64,000 nucleotides of DNA from contig NZ_MVOL01000004.1 in NCBI RefSeq assembly GCF_002018875.1, positions 124,001 through 188,000 on the forward strand, read 5' to 3'. The notes below the pieces were generated by a model. The model was given only the letters and a program-made list of their open reading frames with translations, was not told the origin of the DNA and searched no databases. Positions 60,538-64,000 of the stretch are shown piece by piece. The first letter of the stretch is position 1. Each line of letters begins with the position of its first letter. This stretch comes from Pseudomonas sp. MF4836. GTDB lineage: Bacteria > Pseudomonadota > Gammaproteobacteria > Pseudomonadales > Pseudomonadaceae. Made by a program: the position numbers and the translations under genes.

Positions 60538-61059
60538 ATGAAACGTCGTTTACTGGGTTTGGCCATGGTGATGGGTGTTGCACTTCCGCTGGCCGCTCAG
60601 GCGCAGATGCTGCAGCCCGGGCTATGGGAACTGACCAGCAGCAACATGAAGGTCGATGATCAGAACCTGCCGGACCTGTCGTTGATCCTTGGTCAGTTGC
60701 AGCAGCAGATGACCCCGGAACAACGGGCCATGCTGGAGAAACAGGGCGTGACCATGGGCGGCAAGGGGATCCGGGTGTGCCTGACCCAGGCCCAGGTGCA
60801 ATCGGACAGCATCCCGCTGACAGACCCGCAATCGGGCTGCAAGCAGGAGGTCACCGACCGGACCGGCAACCAGTGGAAGTTCCGCTTCAACTGCCCGAAA
60901 GCCCAGGGCACCGGCGTTGCCAAGTTCCTCAGCGATCGTGAATTCACCACCAATGTCCTCGGCACCTTCAATGCCACCGGGGTCCAGCAAAAGGGCAGCA
61001 TGGACACCCGTGCCGTCTGGCTGGGGCAGGATTGCGGCACAGTCAAGCCTCGGGCCTGA
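60538..61059 (+). CDS. DUF3617 exported protein
   Basis: 173 residues with a clear signal peptide (M-K-R-R-L-L-G-L-A, cut after A-Q-A). The mature part follows DUF3617: L-Q-P-G-L-W-E-L-T, the I-R-V-C-L-T segment, S-G-C-K-Q-E-V-T-D and C-P-K-A-Q-G-T-G. Four cysteines in the mature part may form two disulfides. Periplasmic, function unknown. GGAG lies eight bases upstream of the ATG. Confidence 0.9.
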   Translation: MKRRLLGLAMVMGVALPLAAQAQMLQPGLWELTSSNMKVDDQNLPDLSLILGQLQQQMTPEQRAMLEKQGVTMGGKGIRVCLTQAQVQSDSIPLTDPQSGCKQEVTDRTGNQWKFRFNCPKAQGTGVAKFLSDREFTTNVLGTFNATGVQQKGSMDTRAVWLGQDCGTVKPRA

Positions 61060-61071
61060 GCCCTGTAGCCA

Positions 61072-61136
61072 CCGCCGAGGCACGAGGCTGCGCGGGCCCT
61101 GCGCAACATTAACGTCTACCTGACCGACCTCGGCGG
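61072..61136. repeat. Long inverted repeat between convergent genes
   Basis: CCGCCGAGG at 61072-61080 and CCTCGGCGG at 61128-61136 are perfect complements 47 bases apart, with a second GC-rich palindrome (GCGCGGGCCC...GCGC) between them. It lies in the 82-base gap between the DUF3617 and thrS2 genes and might terminate both. Confidence 0.5.
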
Positions 61137-61141
61137 CCCGC

Positions 61142-63037
61142 TTACAAGGCCGCTATTTTTTCAATGGCCTCTGGCAGGGTCAGACGCCCGAGGTCTTCGC
61201 CGTTGCGGCTGCGCAGGCTGACGAAGCCTCCGTCCTTTTCCTTGTCGCCCACCACCAGCAGGTAGGGCACTTTCTGTTGGCTGTGTTCGCGGATTTTGTA
61301 GCTGATCTTCTGGTTGCGCAGGTCGGCACTGGCGCGCAGTCCGCGCTGGCGCAGGGCGTCGCTGACGGCTTGCGCGTACTGCGCCTGGCCTTCGCTGATG
61401 TTCAGCACCACCGCTTGTTGCGGCGCCAGCCAGCACGGCAGGGCGCCGCCGTAGTGCTCCAGCAGTATCCCGATAAAACGCTCCAGTGAACCAAACAGCG
61501 CACGGTGCAACATCACCGGCTGCCGACGTTCGCCGCCCTCGTCGATGTAGCCGATATCGAAACGCCGCGGCAGGTTGAGGTCGACCTGCAGCGTGCCGCA
61601 TTGCCAGTCGCGGCCAATGGCGTCGCGCAGCACGAACTCCAGCTTGGGCCCGTAGAACGCGCCTTCGCCCGGGTTGAGCTGATAGTCGATCGCCATGTTC
61701 GCCAGCGCCCCGGACAGTGCGCCTTCCAACTGGTCCCAGACTTCATCGCTGCCAATGCGCTCGGCCGGCCGGGTCGAGAGTTTGACCTGGATATCGTCGA
61801 AACCGAAGTCGCGATAGATATCGAACACCAGGGCGATGGTGGTCTCGCATTCGGCCTGCATCTGCGCCACGGTGCAGAAGATATGCGCGTCGTCCTGGGT
61901 GAAGTGCCGCACCCGCAGCAGGCCGTGCAACGAGCCGGAGGGCTCGTAGCGATGCACCTTGCCGAACTCGGCGATGCGCAGTGGCAGGTCGCGGTAGCTC
62001 TTGAGGCCATGGCCGAAAATCGACAGCGCCCCCGGGCAATTCATGGGTTTGAGGGCCAGCACCCGATCGTCCTCGGTGCGCGAGGTGAACATATGGTCGC
62101 GGTAGTTCTGCCAGTGCCCGGAGACTTCCCAGAGGCTGCGGTCCATCACGTCCGGGGTGTTGACCTCCTGGTAACCAGCCCGCTCCTGACGTGTGCGCAT
62201 GTACCCCAGCAACTGCTGGAACAGCGCCCAGCCCTTGGCATGCCAGAACACCGAGCCCGGCGCGCAGTCGTCGAAATGGAACAGGTCCAACTGCTGCCCG
62301 AGCTTGCGGTGGTCGCGCTTGCCGGCTTCTTCGACGCGCAACAGGTAGGCGTCGAGGTCTTTGTGCTGCGCCCAGCAGGTGCCGTAGATCCGCTGCATCG
62401 GTGCATTGCCTGCGTCGCCGCGCCAGTAGGCCCCGGCGACCTTGGTCAGCTTGAAGGCCTGGAGGATGCCGGTGGAGCGCACATGGGGCCCGCGGCACAG
62501 GTCTTCAAAATCGCCCTGGCGGTACAGCGAGAGCACCTCGGCCTCGGGGAGGGCGCGGATCAGCTCGACTTTGTAGGACTCACCCAGGGCGCTGAAGTAT
62601 GCCAAGGCATTGGCGCGGGATAACTCGCGGCGACGCAGGCTGTGATTGGTGGCGGCGAGGCTGCGCATGCGGGCCTCGATCAGCGCCAGGTCGTCGGGGG
62701 TAAACGGCCGGTCATGGGCGAAGTCGTAGAAGAAGCCGTCGTCGATCACCGGGCCGATGCCGACCTGCGCCGAGGGATACAACTGCTTGACCGCCATCGC
62801 CAGCAGATGGGCGCAAGAGTGCCGCAGAATCTCAAGGCCCTCGGGATCACGGCCGGTGACGATGCTCACGCTGGCGTCCTGCTCCAGCAGGTGGGTGCAG
62901 TCCACCAGGCGGCCGTCGACGCGACCGGCAACGGCCGCCTTGGCCAGGCCGACGCCGATGCTGGCAGCCACCTCGAACACGGACAACGGCTGGTTGTACT
63001 CACGGTGCGAGCCATCGGGCAGGGTGATGCGGATCAT
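61142..63037 (-). CDS. thrS2: Threonyl-tRNA synthetase paralogue (ThrS2-like)
   Basis: 631 residues, full length. Domains: TGS (1-61), editing domain (about 62-230) with H-S-C-A-H-L-L and C-R-G-P-H-V, class II catalytic core, and anticodon-binding end. The three zinc ligands expected from E. coli ThrRS are retained in N-C-P-G, D-D-A-H-I-F and V-M-L-H-R-A, although the His after N-C-P-G is replaced by Ala. Pseudomonas carries its main thrS beside infC, so this is probably the second copy seen with pyrC2 in zinc-limitation clusters; the adjacent dihydroorotase supports that. It starts 55 bases after the dihydroorotase stop, so they are likely co-transcribed. Confidence 0.88.
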   Translation of the reverse strand: MIRITLPDGSHREYNQPLSVFEVAASIGVGLAKAAVAGRVDGRLVDCTHLLEQDASVSIVTGRDPEGLEILRHSCAHLLAMAVKQLYPSAQVGIGPVIDDGFFYDFAHDRPFTPDDLALIEARMRSLAATNHSLRRRELSRANALAYFSALGESYKVELIRALPEAEVLSLYRQGDFEDLCRGPHVRSTGILQAFKLTKVAGAYWRGDAGNAPMQRIYGTCWAQHKDLDAYLLRVEEAGKRDHRKLGQQLDLFHFDDCAPGSVFWHAKGWALFQQLLGYMRTRQERAGYQEVNTPDVMDRSLWEVSGHWQNYRDHMFTSRTEDDRVLALKPMNCPGALSIFGHGLKSYRDLPLRIAEFGKVHRYEPSGSLHGLLRVRHFTQDDAHIFCTVAQMQAECETTIALVFDIYRDFGFDDIQVKLSTRPAERIGSDEVWDQLEGALSGALANMAIDYQLNPGEGAFYGPKLEFVLRDAIGRDWQCGTLQVDLNLPRRFDIGYIDEGGERRQPVMLHRALFGSLERFIGILLEHYGGALPCWLAPQQAVVLNISEGQAQYAQAVSDALRQRGLRASADLRNQKISYKIREHSQQKVPYLLVVGDKEKDGGFVSLRSRNGEDLGRLTLPEAIEKIAAL

Positions 63038-63092
63038 CTGTGGCGGTCCTTGGAGGTGTAAAAAACGACTGCAAAAAGACAGGGGGCGCGGC

Positions 63093-64000
63093 TCAGCGAT
63101 TGAAGCGCAACGGCAATCCCTGGCAGCCGTCGTACAGGCGTTCGCCGTGCCAGGCCAGTTGCCCGGAGACCAGCGTGGTCGCGATGCTGTGGCGAAAACT
63201 GCGCCCGGCGAACGGGGTCCAGCCGCATTGGGCGAGGATCTGCTGGCGGTCCACGGCCTTGCCGTCGGGCTCGGGCTGGATCAGTACCAGGTCGGCCCAG
63301 TAGCCTTCGCGCAGGTAGCCTCGGTCGGGGATGGCGAACAGGTCGGCGACCCGGTGGCTGGTTTTTTCCACCAGGGTGGTCAGCGGCAAGACGCCATCGG
63401 CCACCAGTTCCAGCAGCGCGGGCAGGGCGTGCTGCACCAACGGCAGGCCGCTGGGTGCGGCGTGGTACGGCAGCTGTTTTTGCGCCCAGGTGTGGGGCGC
63501 GTGGTCGCTGCCGATCACGTCCAGCCGCTGAGTGAGCAGGGCTTGGCGCAGGGCGTCGCGGTCGGCCTGGGTCTTGATCGCCGGGTTGCACTTGATCAGG
63601 TTGCCCAGCTGCGCGTAGTCGCGATCATCGAACAGCAGGTGGTGCAGGCAGACCTCGGCGCTGATGCGTTTCTCGGCCAGGGGCTTGTCCTCGAACAATG
63701 CCAGTTCCCGGGCGCTGGTCAGGTGCAGCACGTGCAGACGGGTGCCGTGACGCCGGGCCAGTTCCACCGCCAGGGACGAGGAGCGATAGCAGGCCTCGGC
63801 GTCGCGGATCAGCGGGTGAGCGCCAGGGCCAATCTGCTCGCCATAGCGCTCGCGCCACAGGCGTTCGTTGGCCTGGATGCTGGGGGTATGTTCGCAATGG
63901 GCCAGGAGCAGGGTCGGGACTTCGGCGAACAAGCGCTCCAGCACCTGCGGATCGTCCACCAGCATGTTGCCGGTCGAGGCGCCCATGAAGACTTTGACCC
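63093..64000 (-). CDS. pyrC2: Dihydroorotase, C-terminal 302 residues (continues past the right edge)
   Basis: The frame stays open to the window edge; the ATG at 63986 is internal because V-K-V-F precedes it, and that Lys is the carboxylated metal ligand. The remaining ligands are visible: H in L-L-A-H-C-E-H, H in L-H-V-L-H-L-T-S, and the catalytic D in I-G-S-D-H-A-P-H. Dihydroorotase cyclises carbamoyl aspartate in pyrimidine synthesis. Pairing with a second thrS suggests the zinc-response paralogue PyrC2 rather than the housekeeping PyrC; the regulatory region is outside the window. Confidence 0.88.
   Translation of the reverse strand, partial: VKVFMGASTGNMLVDDPQVLERLFAEVPTLLLAHCEHTPSIQANERLWRERYGEQIGPGAHPLIRDAEACYRSSSLAVELARRHGTRLHVLHLTSARELALFEDKPLAEKRISAEVCLHHLLFDDRDYAQLGNLIKCNPAIKTQADRDALRQALLTQRLDVIGSDHAPHTWAQKQLPYHAAPSGLPLVQHALPALLELVADGVLPLTTLVEKTSHRVADLFAIPDRGYLREGYWADLVLIQPEPDGKAVDRQQILAQCGWTPFAGRSFRHSIATTLVSGQLAWHGERLYDGCQGLPLRFNR

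Overview
The window is the chromosomal origin region of a Pseudomonas, most likely of the P. fluorescens group, followed by about 30 kb of flanking genes. Support comes from the gene order gyrB-recF-dnaN-dnaA / rpmH-rnpA-yidD-yidC-mnmE-mnmG-rsmG-parA-parB-atpIBEFHAGDC-glmU-glmR-glmS, from near-consensus Pseudomonas parS 16-mers, from the GC-rich coding style, and from protein lengths typical of the genus. No rRNA, tRNA, CRISPR array, insertion sequence or prophage gene was recognised.

Layout. (1) 1-3426: a FecR-domain protein and the start of a CHASE2 sensor (minus strand), a small membrane protein, and a divergent OmpR-type response regulator, with a pair of GACAC-N5/6-GTGTC motifs between them. 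(2) 3454-6495: seven tightly packed minus-strand genes, several with the signatures of polymorphic-toxin immunity families (Imm33, Imm10, Imm1, DUF4265), and no toxin gene. (3) 6618-13382: gyrB, recF, dnaN, dnaA and oriC, with two parS sites inside recF. (4) 13383-33704: ribosomal protein L34, RNase P protein, membrane insertase, tRNA-modification enzymes, chromosome partitioning, the complete F1Fo ATP synthase operon, and UDP-GlcNAc synthesis genes ending at attTn7. A second cluster of DnaA-box-like sequences lies upstream of mnmG.

(5) 33839-45396: a GNAT/GreA-type fusion protein, an OsmC-YcaO protein, a LysR regulator, a glutathione S-transferase, a PNPOx-fold protein, a DUF3142 lipoprotein overlapping a 709-residue envelope protein, and a stand-alone dihydrolipoyl dehydrogenase. 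(6) 45592-51335: a six-gene minus-strand operon related to E. coli ynbABCD (CDP-alcohol phosphotransferase, hydrolase-methyltransferase, PAP2-dual-specificity phosphatase, small membrane protein, acyltransferase, CdsA-like enzyme). It looks like a self-contained route to an unidentified phospholipid. (7) 51588-57557: a divergent four-gene operon in which each junction overlaps by 4 bases. It holds three SPFH/band-7 (HflK/HflC-like) proteins, one with 16 histidines in its first 34 residues, and a CPC-type metal P-type ATPase. A third parS lies in it. (8) 57776-60406: cyclopropane fatty acid synthase and cardiolipin synthase. (9) 60538-64000: a DUF3617 protein, a second-type threonyl-tRNA synthetase and a dihydroorotase cut by the window edge; the last two resemble the zinc-response paralogue pairs known in Pseudomonas.

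The core half is standard replication, segregation, translation and energy biology. The points most worth a second look are the toxin-less immunity cluster, the SPFH plus P-type ATPase operon, the lipid operon, and the density of perfect DnaA boxes (at least 24) spread far outside oriC. Functions of the accessory systems are inferred from motifs and context only.
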